From Yersinia ruckeri ATCC 29473 (GTDB taxonomy: Bacteria > Pseudomonadota > Gammaproteobacteria > Enterobacterales > Enterobacteriaceae), in assembly GCF_000754815.1 (NCBI RefSeq), contig NZ_KN150747.1:2325908-2389907 (forward strand): a stretch of 64,000 bases of DNA, written 5' to 3'. The position numbers and the translations under genes were made by a program. Under the pieces are notes generated by a model. It was not told where the DNA came from. It did not search any database and worked only from the letters and a program-made list of their open reading frames with translations. The first letter of the stretch is position 1. Every line of letters begins with the position of its first letter. Shown piece by piece: positions 17,128-28,150 of the stretch.

Positions 17128-17970
17128 ATGGAAGGTGCGGTGGTTAGATACATTTTGAGCTGGGTGGAGGAGAACATCTATACTGGTGCTTCCATTGGAA
17201 AATTGGTCGATGAAACGGGCTATTCTAGAAGAACGCTGGAACTCTGGTTTCTGAAGTATAGTGGATTTCCCCTTGGTGAATATCTACTCAGGAGAAGAAT
17301 GAGTCGAGCGGCCATGTTACTCCGAATGACCGAGTTGTCGATTTTGGAGGTGTCGACGATGTTCCATTTTTACAGTTCTCAGAACTTCACTCGATCATTC
17401 AGAATATTTTCCGGTGTCACTCCAACAAAATACAGGAAGCAGGATAAATGGTCAGTTAAGTTACTTCAGCGGCCATTGCTGATGGAGGATACGCATAATT
17501 TAAAGGCTGAGCACTGCGTCCTTCCTGAATTAAAGCTACGCGGTTCGTCAGTGGTATGTGCACATAACTTTATTTTACCGTTAGTTGAAGATGACTTGGC
17601 CAGAAGAATGAAATCAGCCGTCAGCTCAATCAGGGATAATAGTGGCAATGAGGTATGCATTGCATTCAGAATCATGCCTTCAGCCTCACTGTCTGCAAGT
17701 CGCGACGCGGTTATTAATGTTGAAATGATTATCCATGACATGGATGAAAAAAAAGAGGGGACTGAAGAGATTGTCATCCCTGCCGGAGAGTATATACAGT
17801 TTCGCTTCAGCGGATTGTGGAGCGAGTATATTGTTTTTACTAGGCTCGTTTATTTTAAACTCGTTGAAGAGAAGGTTTGTCGACGAAACTCGTATGATTT
17901 AATCTTTTTTACGTATCAACCGGACAGTAATGATGATCTGATATGTAGACTCCTCATTCCGGTTGAGTAA
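17128..17970 (+). CDS. AraC/Rob-type transcriptional regulator
   Basis: 280-aa regulator with the two-helix-turn-helix AraC domain at the N-terminus (about residues 5-105: SIGKLVDETGYSRRTLELWF, then TELSILEVSTMFHFYSSQNFTRSFRIFSGVTPTKYR) and a C-terminal half of GyrI/Rob-like size. This arrangement is like Rob rather than like AraC, where the DNA-binding domain is C-terminal. It lies in the same direction just after the fimbrial genes and probably controls them. Its upstream region is duplicated at 10999-11200 ahead of the pilin gene, so both ends may carry shared regulatory sites. Confidence 0.8.
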   Translation: MEGAVVRYILSWVEENIYTGASIGKLVDETGYSRRTLELWFLKYSGFPLGEYLLRRRMSRAAMLLRMTELSILEVSTMFHFYSSQNFTRSFRIFSGVTPTKYRKQDKWSVKLLQRPLLMEDTHNLKAEHCVLPELKLRGSSVVCAHNFILPLVEDDLARRMKSAVSSIRDNSGNEVCIAFRIMPSASLSASRDAVINVEMIIHDMDEKKEGTEEIVIPAGEYIQFRFSGLWSEYIVFTRLVYFKLVEEKVCRRNSYDLIFFTYQPDSNDDLICRLLIPVE

Positions 17971-17974
17971 TTAT

Positions 17975-18163
17975 CTACTTCGCCTGAGCTGCTACAGCGA
18001 GGGCATTCGTTAGTTTCATCAGTTCCATCGCCATAGCACGTATGACATTGTGATATGGCTTACCTTCTTCTGGGTCATACCCTGCGCCTCAGCAGTCTGG
18101 ACATTCAATCTCAAACAAGCCGCCATGGCTACTACATACAGGGCAAATTTGGGTTATCGTCAT
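17975..18163 (-). pseudogene. Small CxxC zinc-ribbon protein with in-frame TGA
   Basis: A 62-codon frame with ATG at 18163 and AGGA six bases before it. Codons 1-24 read MTITQICPVC...FEIECPDC, with CPVC at 7-10 and CPDC at 21-24 making a four-cysteine zinc ribbon like those of DnaJ. Codon 25 is TGA (18089-18091). The frame then continues 37 codons as GAGYDPEEGKPYHNVIRAMA...AAQAK to a TAG at 17975. The continuing frame completes the CxxCxGxG pattern, so a nonsense mutation in a real gene is the simplest reading. Function not recognised; similar small proteins occur in phages. It converges on the AraC-type regulator. Confidence 0.65.
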
Positions 18164-18243
18164 ATATTCCTCGCTTTCGAGATGAGCAGAGTACTCAATT
18201 TTAGCTGAGATTCTACGATATTATCTGAGACAATATAAAAGGA

Positions 18244-18269
18244 AAAATCCACGCAACCGCGTGGATTTT
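18244..18269. terminator. Rho-independent terminator after ychF
   Basis: Perfect 11-base stem AAAATCCACGC / GCGTGGATTTT with loop AACC. The A-rich and T-rich arm ends make it usable from both sides. It lies about 60 bases past the ychF stop. Confidence 0.75.
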
Positions 18270-18305
18270 ATGGGGTTTTGTATTTTTTATGCGATTCACT
18301 GAGAT

Positions 18306-18321
18306 CGCATGAGACAACAGA
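18306..18321 (+). repeat. Direct repeat right of fimbrial locus
   Basis: Second exact copy of CGCATGAGACAACAGA found at 10953-10968. It lies just past the ychF stop codon, suggesting the fimbrial block was joined to the chromosome here. Confidence 0.7.
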
Positions 18322-18327
18322 AACGAA

Positions 18328-19419
18328 TTAGACGTTGAACAGGAAGTTCATTACATCGCCATCTTTCACGATATAGTCTTTGCCTTCTGAACGCATTTTC
18401 CCGGCTTCTTTCGCGCCTTGCTCACCTTTGTAAGTAATAAAATCTTCAAAAGCGATGGTTTGTGCGCGGATAAAACCTTTTTCGAAATCGGTATGGATCT
18501 TGCCAGCGGCTTGTGGAGCGGTAGCACCAACAGGAATAGTCCATGCGCGAACTTCTTTTACCCCAGCAGTAAAGTAGGTTTGCAGGTTCAGCAACTCATA
18601 ACCGGCACGAATTACGCGGTTCAAACCGGGTTCTTCGATACCTAATTCAGCCATAAATTCGGCGCGATCTTCGTCTTCCATTTCAGCAATGTCGGATTCT
18701 ACAGCGGCACAAACAGCAACGACTACGGAACCTTCAGCGGCGGCAATCGCACGAACCTGATCCAGATACGGGTTATTCTCGAAGCCATCTTCATTGACGT
18801 TGGCAATGTACATGGTGGGTTTGAGCGTCAGAAAACTCAGGTAACGGATCGCGGCCTTATCTTCTGTTGTCAGATCCAGGCTACGCAACATGCCCGCTTT
18901 TTCCAGATGTGGCAGACATTTTTCCAGCGCTTCCAGTTCGGCTTTAGCGTCTTTATCACCGCCTTTGGCTTTTTTCTGTACACGGTGGATAGCGCGTTCA
19001 CAGGTTTCCAGATCGGAAAGAGCCAACTCGGTATTGATCGTTTCAATATCGTCGGCTGGGTCAACTTTACCTGCAACGTGAATAATGTTGTCATTTTCAA
19101 AACAACGCACTACGTGACCGATCGCTTCAGTTTCACGAATATTGGTCAGGAACTGGTTGCCCAGGCCTTCACCTTTTGATGCGCCTTTTACCAGACCGGC
19201 AATATCGACGAATTCCATAGTGGTTGGCAGGATGCGCTGAGGTTTGACGATCTCGGCCAACTGATCCAGACGCGGATCCGGCATGGGAACCACACCCGTA
19301 TTAGGTTCAATAGTACAGAACGGGAAGTTGGCAGCTTCGATACCCGCTTGTGTCAACGCATTGAACAGAGTGGATTTACCAACGTTTGGCAGACCAACAA
19401 TACCGCATTTGAATCCCAT
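18328..19419 (-). CDS. ychF: Redox-responsive ATPase/GTPase YchF
   Basis: OBG-family P-loop NTPase (363 aa) that binds ribosomes, prefers ATP and moderates the oxidative-stress response. The G1 motif GLPNVGKST is at residues 8-16, the switch region has [17 protein letters not shown]3 is [10 protein letters not shown] near 70, and the C-terminal TGS-like domain includes [15 protein letters not shown] and [14 protein letters not shown]. Length equals E. coli YchF. In E. coli ychF is next to pth in one direction; here an unknown gene lies between. Confidence 0.95.
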   Translation of the reverse strand: MGFKCGIVGLPNVGKSTLFNALTQAGIEAANFPFCTIEPNTGVVPMPDPRLDQLAEIVKPQRILPTTMEFVDIAGLVKGASKGEGLGNQFLTNIRETEAIGHVVRCFENDNIIHVAGKVDPADDIETINTELALSDLETCERAIHRVQKKAKGGDKDAKAELEALEKCLPHLEKAGMLRSLDLTTEDKAAIRYLSFLTLKPTMYIANVNEDGFENNPYLDQVRAIAAAEGSVVVAVCAAVESDIAEMEDEDRAEFMAELGIEEPGLNRVIRAGYELLNLQTYFTAGVKEVRAWTIPVGATAPQAAGKIHTDFEKGFIRAQTIAFEDFITYKGEQGAKEAGKMRSEGKDYIVKDGDVMNFLFNV

Positions 19420-19705
19420 GTTTTATATCACCTTAAATAACTTAAAAATCAGCCAGTTAGATTTAACTCACTGAGGTAATCAAAATTTATGCCGCCATTA
19501 TACACATAATGCCGATTTATCTCGATCCTACTCTTCATATCCAGGCTGCGCGGTATGTATTAACTGGAAAGTAACGAAGTGGCAACATTACGACAATCAG
19601 ACCTATAGAGAATGAAATGATTGCCGATAATCAGAGAATAAAATTGAAACCGGTTATACCAAGCTCCTGTAAATGGGGGGCTTCTCTTTTTGTTGGATAG
19701 TTAAT

Positions 19706-20143
19706 ATGGCAATGAATGGTATTAAATGGCTGTGGGTAGTTTTATTGGGGGTGGCAATCGGTGTGATGGTAGCGCAGTTATTATCATACTTTGGCAAACC
19801 GCCAGCATTAACCTGGTTGGAGAAAATCGATCATTACGGAAAGGTTGTACCGCGTGAGAGTGTCGGTAGCGTTAAATATATCGGGGTAAAAAAGAGTAAT
19901 GCTTCGGCAGAAATGGACAGTTACGTCATGACATTCACTGCGTTGAGCGAGCGTTTCGAACGTCAGACGGACAAACGAGCAAACGAGAAAAAAACGGCGG
20001 CCTGGCATAAGATTTTTTGTACGGATAAACTGAAAATCATTATTAGCCAGTATGATAATAGTCGCGTGAAGGTGATGGTATCCGGCGTGGTTTATAGCAA
20101 CGCGGGTGTCAGAGTCACTGCAACAGTATGTTATCTTGATTGA
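19706..20143 (+). CDS. Membrane-anchored protein of unknown function
   Basis: 145-aa product if the ATG at 19706 (MAMNGIKW) is used; a longer frame from 19673 runs through poly-G sequence and has no ribosome site. One transmembrane segment near the start (WLWVVLLGVAIGVMVAQLL), then a soluble, probably periplasmic domain containing two cysteines (IFCTDKL and ATVCYLD) that could form a disulfide. I do not recognise the family. It sits between ychF and pth in opposite direction to both. Confidence 0.6.
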   Translation: MAMNGIKWLWVVLLGVAIGVMVAQLLSYFGKPPALTWLEKIDHYGKVVPRESVGSVKYIGVKKSNASAEMDSYVMTFTALSERFERQTDKRANEKKTAAWHKIFCTDKLKIIISQYDNSRVKVMVSGVVYSNAGVRVTATVCYLD

Positions 20144-20170
20144 TAGCGACTAATTATTGGCAATGATGAC

Positions 20171-20201
20171 CGATTCTCCGGCTATTGGTGCCGGAGAATC
20201 G
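20171..20201. terminator. Hairpin between convergent genes upstream of pth 3' end
   Basis: Twelve-base stem CGATTCTCCGGC / GCCGGAGAATCG with a seven-base loop, between the unknown gene at 19706-20143 and pth. It lacks a long U run on either side, so it may act weakly or as an mRNA 3' stabilising hairpin. Confidence 0.5.
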
Positions 20202-20205
20202 CAAT

Positions 20206-20796
20206 TTAGGCGTTGGCTTTGAAAGAGTGCAGACGATTCATCGCCTTAGTGACATCTTCTTTTAACAATACATCCGTGCAACGAATCGCTTCATCGATGG
20301 TTTCATCGATCAAAGCCTGTTCACTGGCTGGTGGTTTACCTAATACAAACCCCGTCACTTTGCTTTTATCACCAGGGTGCCCAATACCAATACGTAAACG
20401 GTAAAAATTAGGGTTATTACCTAATTGACTCTGGATGTCTTTTAGACCGTTATGGCCGCCATTGCCGCCCCCCAGCTTCAGTTTGGCCACGCCGGGCGGA
20501 ATATCCAGCTCATCGTGCGCCACCAAAATTTCTTCTGGCAAAATCCGGTAAAAACTGGCCATTGCCGAAACTGCCTTGCCACTCAGGTTCATAAAAGTGG
20601 ATGGCACTAATAAGCGTACATCCTGACCAGCCAGATTCAAGCGAGCAGTATAGCCATAGAACTTGCTTTCTTCTTTCAATGATTGGTTATTAGACTCGGC
20701 CAACCGATCTACAAACCAGGCTCCGGCATTATGGCGGGTTTGGGCATATTCAGCGCCTGGATTTGCCAGGCCAACAATCAATTTAATGCTGCTCAC
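20206..20796 (-). CDS. pth: Peptidyl-tRNA hydrolase
   Basis: Esterase (196 aa) releasing tRNA from prematurely dropped peptidyl-tRNA in the cytoplasm; essential in E. coli. Visible residues are the N-terminal [22 protein letters not shown] with the catalytic His near residue 21, [13 protein letters not shown] near 66 and [10 protein letters not shown] with the catalytic Asp near 94, then [13 protein letters not shown]. Length is as usual (194 in E. coli). Confidence 0.95.
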   Translation of the reverse strand: MSSIKLIVGLANPGAEYAQTRHNAGAWFVDRLAESNNQSLKEESKFYGYTARLNLAGQDVRLLVPSTFMNLSGKAVSAMASFYRILPEEILVAHDELDIPPGVAKLKLGGGNGGHNGLKDIQSQLGNNPNFYRLRIGIGHPGDKSKVTGFVLGKPPASEQALIDETIDEAIRCTDVLLKEDVTKAMNRLHSFKANA

Positions 20797-21100
20797 GTCG
20801 TCATTCGCTATTACTAAAGAGATTAAAGGCTAACAGTTTACCTGTCACAGCGGGTAAGCACAAAATTAAGGGCGACAGAAAAGGTGACAATGTAATGACT
20901 GTTTAAATAATAACCAAACTAAATAATTCAATAATGGAGCCAAATCACCACCTAACGTAAAGATTTATAGAAACATCTTTGTCAGATGTGATCCTCTACG
21001 CAATACCCTTACGGATTCCTTGCCTATACTGAGTCATTAAGTACAGGTGAACAATTCATTAGGAAGGATTGTTTGAGACAGTGAATACAGGAGGTGGCAA
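20797..21100. other. Divergent intergenic region pth/ychH
   Basis: About 300 bases with no gene. It should hold the pth and ychH promoters. A TGTGATCCTC near 20987 looks like a CRP half-site; ychH is CRP-dependent in E. coli, but the second half is poorly conserved here. Confidence 0.4.
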
Positions 21101-21373
21101 ATGAAACGTAAAACTGCAACGGTATTAGGTAACTTGTTGATGGGATTAGGTCTGGTCACTATGGTGGTTGGAGTGGGTTACTCTATTCTGGCAGAAATAT
21201 CTGAGCTGGGTTTACCGCAGTTCTTTGCCCACGGTGCCATAATGAGTATTTTTGTTGGCGCGCTGCTCTGGCTGGTCGGTGCCCGTATGGGGGGTCATGA
21301 AGAAGTCGCCGATCGTTATTGGTGGGTTAAACATTTCGATAAGCGCTGCCGTAGGAATGAGCGTCATTCATAG
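21101..21373 (+). CDS. ychH: Stress-induced inner membrane protein YchH
   Basis: Small membrane protein (90 aa) matching E. coli YchH along its length (MKRKTATVLGNLLMGLGLVT at the start, SIFVGALLWLVGARMGGHE and DRYWWVKHFDKRCRR near the end). Two transmembrane helices at about residues 10-30 and 45-63. In E. coli it is CRP-controlled and linked to stress tolerance and biofilm. AGGAGG lies seven bases before the ATG. Single-gene unit with its own terminator. Confidence 0.9.
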   Translation: MKRKTATVLGNLLMGLGLVTMVVGVGYSILAEISELGLPQFFAHGAIMSIFVGALLWLVGARMGGHEEVADRYWWVKHFDKRCRRNERHS

Positions 21374-21492
21374 TCATATCTTTAATCACTCAAGCGGTTA
21401 TGGTATCCGTTTGCTGATGAATTTAACGGATATACAGCCGCTAATATCTGGCTGACGTCAGGGAAAACAAATGACAACCCAAGAGTAGAAAG

Positions 21493-21525
21493 CCCGTTGT
21501 TGCTCACGCTTCAACGGGTTTTTCT
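21493..21525 (+). terminator. Rho-independent terminator of ychH
   Basis: Stem CCCGTTG / CAACGGG with a twelve-base loop, followed by TTTTTCTTTTT. The position about 120 bases after ychH fits. Confidence 0.7.
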
Positions 21526-21591
21526 TTTTCTGCATTTAGCCGCAAATCACCATCAGTATGACGATCGGTCTGGTGCAACCATCGGCAAACT

Positions 21592-21611
21592 TGCAGCGCC
21601 AAGGCGCTGCA
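21592..21611 (-). terminator. Hairpin after prs
   Basis: Nine-base perfect stem TGCAGCGCC / GGCGCTGCA with a two-base centre, just past the prs stop. Weak U run on the minus strand (AGTTTG), so only moderately sure. Confidence 0.5.
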
Positions 21612-21619
21612 GAGTGTGA

Positions 21620-22615
<996 letters not shown>

Positions 22616-22781
22616 TCAGGGGCGATTAATTCTACTGATTGCAATATACATACGGGTATTTAAAACCAAAACATTGTTAACCTAAAAAAGCGTTATGGGC
22701 CGGTTTTTAATTCAATCGAGAAGGTAACGTGTTGGCTAGACAACGGTGCTTAAAAAACTGTATAGCCACGCAAATCGCTAC

Positions 22782-23639
22782 TTATTTCTCAACTTTTCCA
22801 GAGCGTACAAGATGCAGTGGTGAGACGTTAACGCCACGAGCCACAAAACCCTGTAACCACTCCGGGGCAATGCTTAACACCTGACGGGCCGATGACTCGG
22901 TATCGAATTCGGCAAACACACAAGCGCCGGTCCCGGTTAGGCGCGACGGGGCGTATTGTAACAGCCATGAAAGAGCCTGTTCAACCTTACGAAAACGTTT
23001 TCTTGCGATCGCTTCGCAATCATTTGCGTAAGGAGCGGCTAAAAGTGCCGTCAAGGGGCGAACTGGCGTGTTTCTGGTTAAATCAGGATCGGAAAAAATA
23101 ATTGGTGTTGGGATGCTTACACCGGGGTGCGCGACCAAATACCAGCGCTCAATTGGCTCCGCAGGCTGTAATTTTTCACCAATACCTTCAGCAAAGGCGG
23201 CGTGACCTCGCACAAAGACCGGCACATCGGCACCCAACGCCAGGCCCAAATCGGCTAATTCTTCATCGCTCAAACCGCAGTGCCACAGGTCATTTAGCGC
23301 CACCAACACGGTCGCCGCGTTGGACGAACCACCGCCTAATCCTCCTCCCATCGGCAGAGACTTTTCTACCGAAATATCGGCTCCGTGAGGGCGACCGGAA
23401 CCGGCCGTGTGTTTTTGTAATAAACGGGCGGCGCGGACGATCAAATTCTGCGCATTTTCCACACCAGCAATGGGTGTGAGCAGATTAATTTCATCGTCAT
23501 TTCGTGGCGTAATGGTGAGTTGATCACCATAGTCAAGAAATTGAAATAGGGTCTGTAACTCATGATATCCATCGGCACGTTGCCCAGTAATATAGAGAAA
23601 CAGATTCAGTTTTGCGGGTGAAGGCCAGGTTTGAATCAT
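22782..23639 (-). CDS. ispE: 4-diphosphocytidyl-2-C-methyl-D-erythritol kinase
   Basis: GHMP-family kinase (285 aa) for the fourth step of the MEP isoprenoid pathway, phosphorylating the 2-hydroxyl of CDP-ME. The N-terminal [22 protein letters not shown] carries the substrate lysine; the glycine-rich ATP loop is [15 protein letters not shown] near 96-110; [14 protein letters not shown] is the third GHMP motif. Starts with ATGA overlapping the lolB stop. Confidence 0.96.
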   Translation of the reverse strand: MIQTWPSPAKLNLFLYITGQRADGYHELQTLFQFLDYGDQLTITPRNDDEINLLTPIAGVENAQNLIVRAARLLQKHTAGSGRPHGADISVEKSLPMGGGLGGGSSNAATVLVALNDLWHCGLSDEELADLGLALGADVPVFVRGHAAFAEGIGEKLQPAEPIERWYLVAHPGVSIPTPIIFSDPDLTRNTPVRPLTALLAAPYANDCEAIARKRFRKVEQALSWLLQYAPSRLTGTGACVFAEFDTESSARQVLSIAPEWLQGFVARGVNVSPLHLVRSGKVEK

Positions 23640-24259
23640 TTAACGGTCCAGTTATCCATTTTCAATTTAATACGCTGTCCATCTTGTTTCAGTTCTAAAC
23701 GGCTGGGTAAAGCGAGCCTCGTTTGCGTGTTATATTCTTGATAATCCACAGTCCAGACCTGATGATCCTGCGTATATGTTAGCTGTTTCAGGCGATATTG
23801 ATCATCGAGAGTAAAGTTTTTGGTCTCGCCGGGTAGCCCAACAATCCATTGACGCAGGCTATTAATCGGGATGTCCATGCCGGTCAACTTGCCAATCATT
23901 TCTTCTGGATTATCGCTAACGTAGCGTTTGCCCTGATTATCGGTTAATTGAGTGACACCCGGCTGAACCACCAGTTCCAACTCGGTGCTGCCCAGCGGGT
24001 TGGTCAGCAGCAGGCGGTAGCGTTCAGGTGAATAATGCTGCCAAAAGAATCGTGCATAGACTTTCTGTTTATCCGAAATATAGGCAAAGGAACCCCGGAT
24101 CTGGAACTGATCGAGTTGCTGTAATTGTTGCTGATGCTGCTGCCACTGTGGTGAGGTCGGGCTGGTGGCAGGGCCTGGCGGTGTGAGAGTGGAACAGGCA
24201 GCTAACATCAGGCTGGCTAACGGAAGCAGGCGATAAAAAGTTATCTTGCGCATCGGCAT
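23636..24259 (-). CDS. lolB: Outer-membrane lipoprotein receptor LolB
   Basis: Accepts lipoproteins from LolA and inserts them into the outer membrane. The 207-aa precursor has a lipoprotein signal with lipobox LAAC (Cys22), followed by S, not the inner-membrane retention residue Asp. [26 protein letters not shown] and [17 protein letters not shown] form the conserved open barrel. Divergent from hemA, as in E. coli. Confidence 0.93.
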   Translation of the reverse strand: MPMRKITFYRLLPLASLMLAACSTLTPPGPATSPTSPQWQQHQQQLQQLDQFQIRGSFAYISDKQKVYARFFWQHYSPERYRLLLTNPLGSTELELVVQPGVTQLTDNQGKRYVSDNPEEMIGKLTGMDIPINSLRQWIVGLPGETKNFTLDDQYRLKQLTYTQDHQVWTVDYQEYNTQTRLALPSRLELKQDGQRIKLKMDNWTVK

Positions 24260-24504
24260 ATCAATCTAAATCCTTTCAAAAGCATGGTTTTCACCTGCGG
24301 ATCATTGGGTGCTGCACTGTTGCAGTCAAGGTGCTCACGCTAACGGCGGTAAGGTGGATCGTCAATATCTTGTTTATTCAGTGAACGATATCCGTGATAT
24401 TAGACCGGATATCGCAGTGTGACTTTTATTGATCCCGCGCATCAAGTAGAATGCGACTCAGACGAGAATCCATACTAAGACAAGCATTACTCTAAGCCGT
24501 TCTC

Positions 24505-25767
24505 ATGACCCTGCTCGCATTAGGTATTAATCACAAGACCGCCCCTGTCTCGTTACGTGAACGGGTGACATTTTCACCTGACACTATCGACCGGGCGCTG
24601 AATAGCTTGCTCCAGCAACCGCTGGTGCAGGGCGGTGTGGTGTTGTCTACGTGTAACCGAACCGAATTATACCTCAGTGTAGAACAGCAAGAAAATCTGC
24701 ATGAGCAATTGATTGACTGGTTGTGTAATTATCACCACCTGAGTCGTGATGAAGTCAGCAAAAGTCTGTACTGGCACCATGGTAATGACGCTGTCAGTCA
24801 TTTAATGCGGGTTGCCAGTGGTCTGGATTCGCTGGTGTTGGGTGAGCCGCAGATTCTCGGTCAGGTAAAAAAAGCGTTTGCCGAGTCTCAGCGGGAACAG
24901 TCCCTTTCTGGTGAACTGGAGCGTTTGTTCCAGAAAACCTTCTCTGTGGCCAAACGAGTCCGTACCGAAACCGACATCGGTGCCAGTGCGGTATCGGTGG
25001 CTTTTGCCGCTTGTACGCTGGCTCGACAAATATTCGAATCCCTCTCCGAACTGAATGTGCTGCTGGTGGGTGCAGGCGAAACCATTGAGCTGGTGGCACG
25101 CCATCTGCGTGAACATCAGGTCAAGCACATGATTATCGCCAACCGAACCCGTGATCGGGCGCAGTTGTTGGCGGATGAAGTTAACGCCGAAGTGATTACC
25201 TTGCCGGAAATTGATGCACGTCTGGCCGATGCCGACATCATTATCAGTTCCACGGCCAGCCCGTTGCCTATCATTGGTAAAGGTATGGTCGAACGCGCCT
25301 TGAAAGCGCGGCGTAATCAGCCAATGCTATTTGTGGATATTGCCGTCCCACGGGATATTGAGCCTGAGGTCGGTAAACTGGCGAATGCTTATCTATATAG
25401 TGTTGATGATTTACAGGCGATCATTCAGCACAATCTGGCGCAGCGTCAGGCAGCGGCGGTGCAGGCTGAATCCATAGTACAGCAAGAAAGCATGAATTTT
25501 ATGGCCTGGATGCGTTCTCAGGGCGCGGTGGAAACTATTCGTGACTACCGTTCTCAGGCTGATCAGCTCCGCAGCGAAATGACGGCTCGTGCGCTGGCGG
25601 CCATCGAGCAGGGCGCTGATGTGGAGCAAGTGATCAATGAACTGTCCCGCAAATTGACCAATCGCCTTATTCATGCTCCAACCAAATCCCTTCAGCAAGC
25701 CGCCAGCGATGGCGATATGGAGCGGTTACAATTATTACGCGACAGCCTTGGGCTGGATCAGCATTAG
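24505..25767 (+). CDS. hemA: Glutamyl-tRNA reductase
   Basis: First enzyme of the C5 haem pathway, reducing glutamyl-tRNA(Glu) to glutamate 1-semialdehyde with NADPH. The 420-aa sequence has [16 protein letters not shown] at the start, the catalytic cysteine in [13 protein letters not shown] near residue 50, [15 protein letters not shown] near 113, and the NADPH-binding [16 protein letters not shown] near 188. The N-terminal [12 protein letters not shown] is the segment that in E. coli governs turnover on haem excess. Head of the hemA-prfA-prmC-sirB2-sirB1-kdsA string. Confidence 0.97.
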   Translation: MTLLALGINHKTAPVSLRERVTFSPDTIDRALNSLLQQPLVQGGVVLSTCNRTELYLSVEQQENLHEQLIDWLCNYHHLSRDEVSKSLYWHHGNDAVSHLMRVASGLDSLVLGEPQILGQVKKAFAESQREQSLSGELERLFQKTFSVAKRVRTETDIGASAVSVAFAACTLARQIFESLSELNVLLVGAGETIELVARHLREHQVKHMIIANRTRDRAQLLADEVNAEVITLPEIDARLADADIIISSTASPLPIIGKGMVERALKARRNQPMLFVDIAVPRDIEPEVGKLANAYLYSVDDLQAIIQHNLAQRQAAAVQAESIVQQESMNFMAWMRSQGAVETIRDYRSQADQLRSEMTARALAAIEQGADVEQVINELSRKLTNRLIHAPTKSLQQAASDGDMERLQLLRDSLGLDQH

Positions 25768-25798
25768 TTTCCTCAATTAACAGGATTTAAAACCGCGG

Positions 25799-26881
25799 AT
25801 GAAGTCTTCTATTGTTGCCAAACTGGAAGCGTTACAAGAGCGCCATGAAGAAGTGGAAGCCCACCTCGGTGATGCTACCGTTATTGCCGATCAAGACCGT
25901 TTTCGCGCGTTATCGCGTGAATATGCCCAGTTGACCGATGTGACCCGTTGCTTTAAAGAGTGGCAGAGCGTTCAGGAGGATATCGAAACGGCTGAAATGA
26001 TGCTGGACGATCCTGAAATGCGCGAAATGGCGCAAGAGGAACTGAAAGACGCAAGAACCCGTAGCGAAGCGCTGGAACAACAACTGCAAGTGTTGTTACT
26101 GCCAAAAGATCCGGATGATGAACGTGGCTGTTTCCTGGAAATTCGCGCTGGAACCGGCGGTGACGAAGCGGCGATTTTTGCCGGTGACATGTTCCGGATG
26201 TACAGTCGCTATGCAGAAGCACGTCGCTGGAAAGTGGAAGTGATGAGCGCCAGCGACGGCGAACACGGTGGTTATAAAGAGATTATCGCCAAAGTTTCTG
26301 GTGAAGGAGTTTATGGGCAGTTGAAATTTGAGTCCGGTGGTCACCGAGTGCAGCGTGTGCCAGAAACCGAATCTCAGGGGCGCATTCATACCTCGGCTTG
26401 TACGGTGGCTGTGATGCCGGAAATCCCTGAAGCTGAAATGCCGGAAATCAATGCGGGTGATTTGCGTATTGATACTTTCCGTTCCTCCGGTGCCGGTGGT
26501 CAGCACGTGAACACCACCGATTCGGCCATTCGTATTACCCATCTTCCAACCGGACTGGTGGTAGAGTGTCAGGACGAGCGCTCACAACATAAGAACAAAG
26601 CTAAAGCCATGTCAGTATTAGGGGCGCGTATCCGGGCGGCTGAAATGCAAAAGCGTCAGTTGGCTGAGGCGTCTGAACGTCGCAATCTATTGGGGAGCGG
26701 CGATCGTTCCGATCGCAACCGCACCTATAACTTCCCACAGGGCCGCGTAACGGATCACCGTATCAATCTGACATTGTACCGTCTGGATGAAGTCATGGAG
26801 GGGAAACTGGATATGTTGATTCAGCCGATTGTGCAGGAGTATCAGGCTGATCAGCTGTCTGCACTTTCCGAGCAAGACTGA
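25799..26881 (+). CDS. prfA: Peptide chain release factor 1
   Basis: RF1 (360 aa) terminates translation at UAA and UAG. The peptidyl-transferase motif GGQ is in [15 protein letters not shown] near residue 235. The codon-reading PxT tripeptide appears as PET in [14 protein letters not shown], where E. coli has PAT. It overlaps prmC by one base (TGATG); PrmC methylates the GGQ glutamine, so enzyme and substrate are coupled. Confidence 0.97.
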   Translation: MKSSIVAKLEALQERHEEVEAHLGDATVIADQDRFRALSREYAQLTDVTRCFKEWQSVQEDIETAEMMLDDPEMREMAQEELKDARTRSEALEQQLQVLLLPKDPDDERGCFLEIRAGTGGDEAAIFAGDMFRMYSRYAEARRWKVEVMSASDGEHGGYKEIIAKVSGEGVYGQLKFESGGHRVQRVPETESQGRIHTSACTVAVMPEIPEAEMPEINAGDLRIDTFRSSGAGGQHVNTTDSAIRITHLPTGLVVECQDERSQHKNKAKAMSVLGARIRAAEMQKRQLAEASERRNLLGSGDRSDRNRTYNFPQGRVTDHRINLTLYRLDEVMEGKLDMLIQPIVQEYQADQLSALSEQD

Positions 26882-27726
26882 TGGATTATCAACGTTGGCT
26901 GGCGCTGGCTGCGGCACGTTTTCAGCACAGTGATAGCCCGAAACGCGATGCGGAAATTCTGCTGGGGTTTGTCACTGGGCGCCCGCGGACTTTTTTGCTG
27001 GCGTTTGGTGAAACCGAACTGACAGCGGAACAGGAAGTTCAACTGGCGGAGTTAGCCGAACGGCGGGAGCAGGGCGAACCCATCGCTTATTTGGTTGGCG
27101 AACGGGAATTTTGGTCGCTGCCACTGAGTGTTTCACCTGCGACCTTGATTCCTCGCCCTGATACTGAATGCTTGGTTGAGCAGGCATTGATGCGGCTGCC
27201 TGAACCGGCCTGTCAGATTCTGGATCTGGGTACCGGCACCGGTGCCATTGCTTTGGCTCTGGCCAGTGAGCGGCCTGATTGCCGGGTAACCGGGGTGGAT
27301 GTGCAGGCGGATGCCGTAGCATTAGCACGACATAATGCGGAAAAACTGGCACTGACAAATGTACAATTTCTACAAGGCAGTTGGTTTACGCCGATCAATG
27401 GCCGTTTCTCCCTAATTGTCAGTAATCCTCCTTATATTGATGCCAATGACCCTCATCTGGCGCAGGGGGACGTGCGTTATGAACCCCACAGCGCGCTGGT
27501 CGCCGAGGCCAAAGGTATGGCCGATCTGGCGGCTATTGTGCAGCAGGCACCTGATCATCTGGAGCCGGCAGGGTGGTTATTGTTGGAACACGGCTGGCAG
27601 CAGGCTGCCGGGGTACGGGAGCTGTTGCTGCAAGCGGGTTTCAGCGCGGTGAGCACTTGTAAAGATTACGGTAACAACGATCGGGTTAGCCTAGGCCAAT
27701 GGCTGCCAAAGATGACACATCACTAG
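26881..27726 (+). CDS. prmC: Release factor glutamine N5-methyltransferase
   Basis: SAM-dependent methylase (281 aa) acting on the GGQ glutamine of RF1 and RF2. SAM site ILDLGTGTGAIALALA near 115 and catalytic NPPY in LIVSNPPYID near 180. N-terminal helical domain recognises the release factor. Follows prfA with one-base overlap. Confidence 0.96.
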   Translation: MDYQRWLALAAARFQHSDSPKRDAEILLGFVTGRPRTFLLAFGETELTAEQEVQLAELAERREQGEPIAYLVGEREFWSLPLSVSPATLIPRPDTECLVEQALMRLPEPACQILDLGTGTGAIALALASERPDCRVTGVDVQADAVALARHNAEKLALTNVQFLQGSWFTPINGRFSLIVSNPPYIDANDPHLAQGDVRYEPHSALVAEAKGMADLAAIVQQAPDHLEPAGWLLLEHGWQQAAGVRELLLQAGFSAVSTCKDYGNNDRVSLGQWLPKMTHH

Positions 27727-27748
27727 AAAAAATAAGGAGTGATTCATC

Positions 27749-28150
27749 ATGTGGATTGATTATATCGCCATGAAACATTTACATCTGGCGACAGTTGCGA
27801 TCAGTATTGGCTTGTTTGTTTTACGGTTCTTCTGGAAATGCCGTGGTTCAGCTATGATAGACAAGCGCTGGGTGAAAATAACGCCACATATTAATGACAC
27901 GCTGCTATTCGCCAGCGGGATTGCTTTGGTATTTATCACCGGTTTTTATCCGTTTAGTCCACAAGGCTCATGGCTAACGGAAAAACTCTTCGGCGTTATT
28001 ATCTATATCTTGCTGGGTTATATTGCACTAGGTAAAAGAACTCGCAGTCAAAAGACGCGTTGTTTGGCTTTTATCCTCGCATTGGGTTGTCTGTACCTGA
28101 TTGTTAAACTGGCAACGACTAAACTACCACTGCTGATGGGATATTTATGA
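27749..28150 (+). CDS. sirB2: SirB2-family inner membrane protein
   Basis: 133-aa protein with four predicted transmembrane helices (HLATVAISIGLFVLRFF; TLLFASGIALVFITGF; LFGVIIYILLGYIAL; CLAFILALGCLYLIV). It matches YchQ/SirB2 in sequence and in its place after prmC. Biochemical role not established. AAGGAG lies about ten bases before the ATG; overlaps sirB1 by four bases (ATGA). Confidence 0.9.
   Translation: MWIDYIAMKHLHLATVAISIGLFVLRFFWKCRGSAMIDKRWVKITPHINDTLLFASGIALVFITGFYPFSPQGSWLTEKLFGVIIYILLGYIALGKRTRSQKTRCLAFILALGCLYLIVKLATTKLPLLMGYL

Noticed and set aside
18089-18091. Selenocysteine codon in the zinc-ribbon gene
   Set aside because: No bacterial SECIS-like stem-loop is evident immediately after the TGA and no known selenoprotein has this context. 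A nonsense mutation is simpler.
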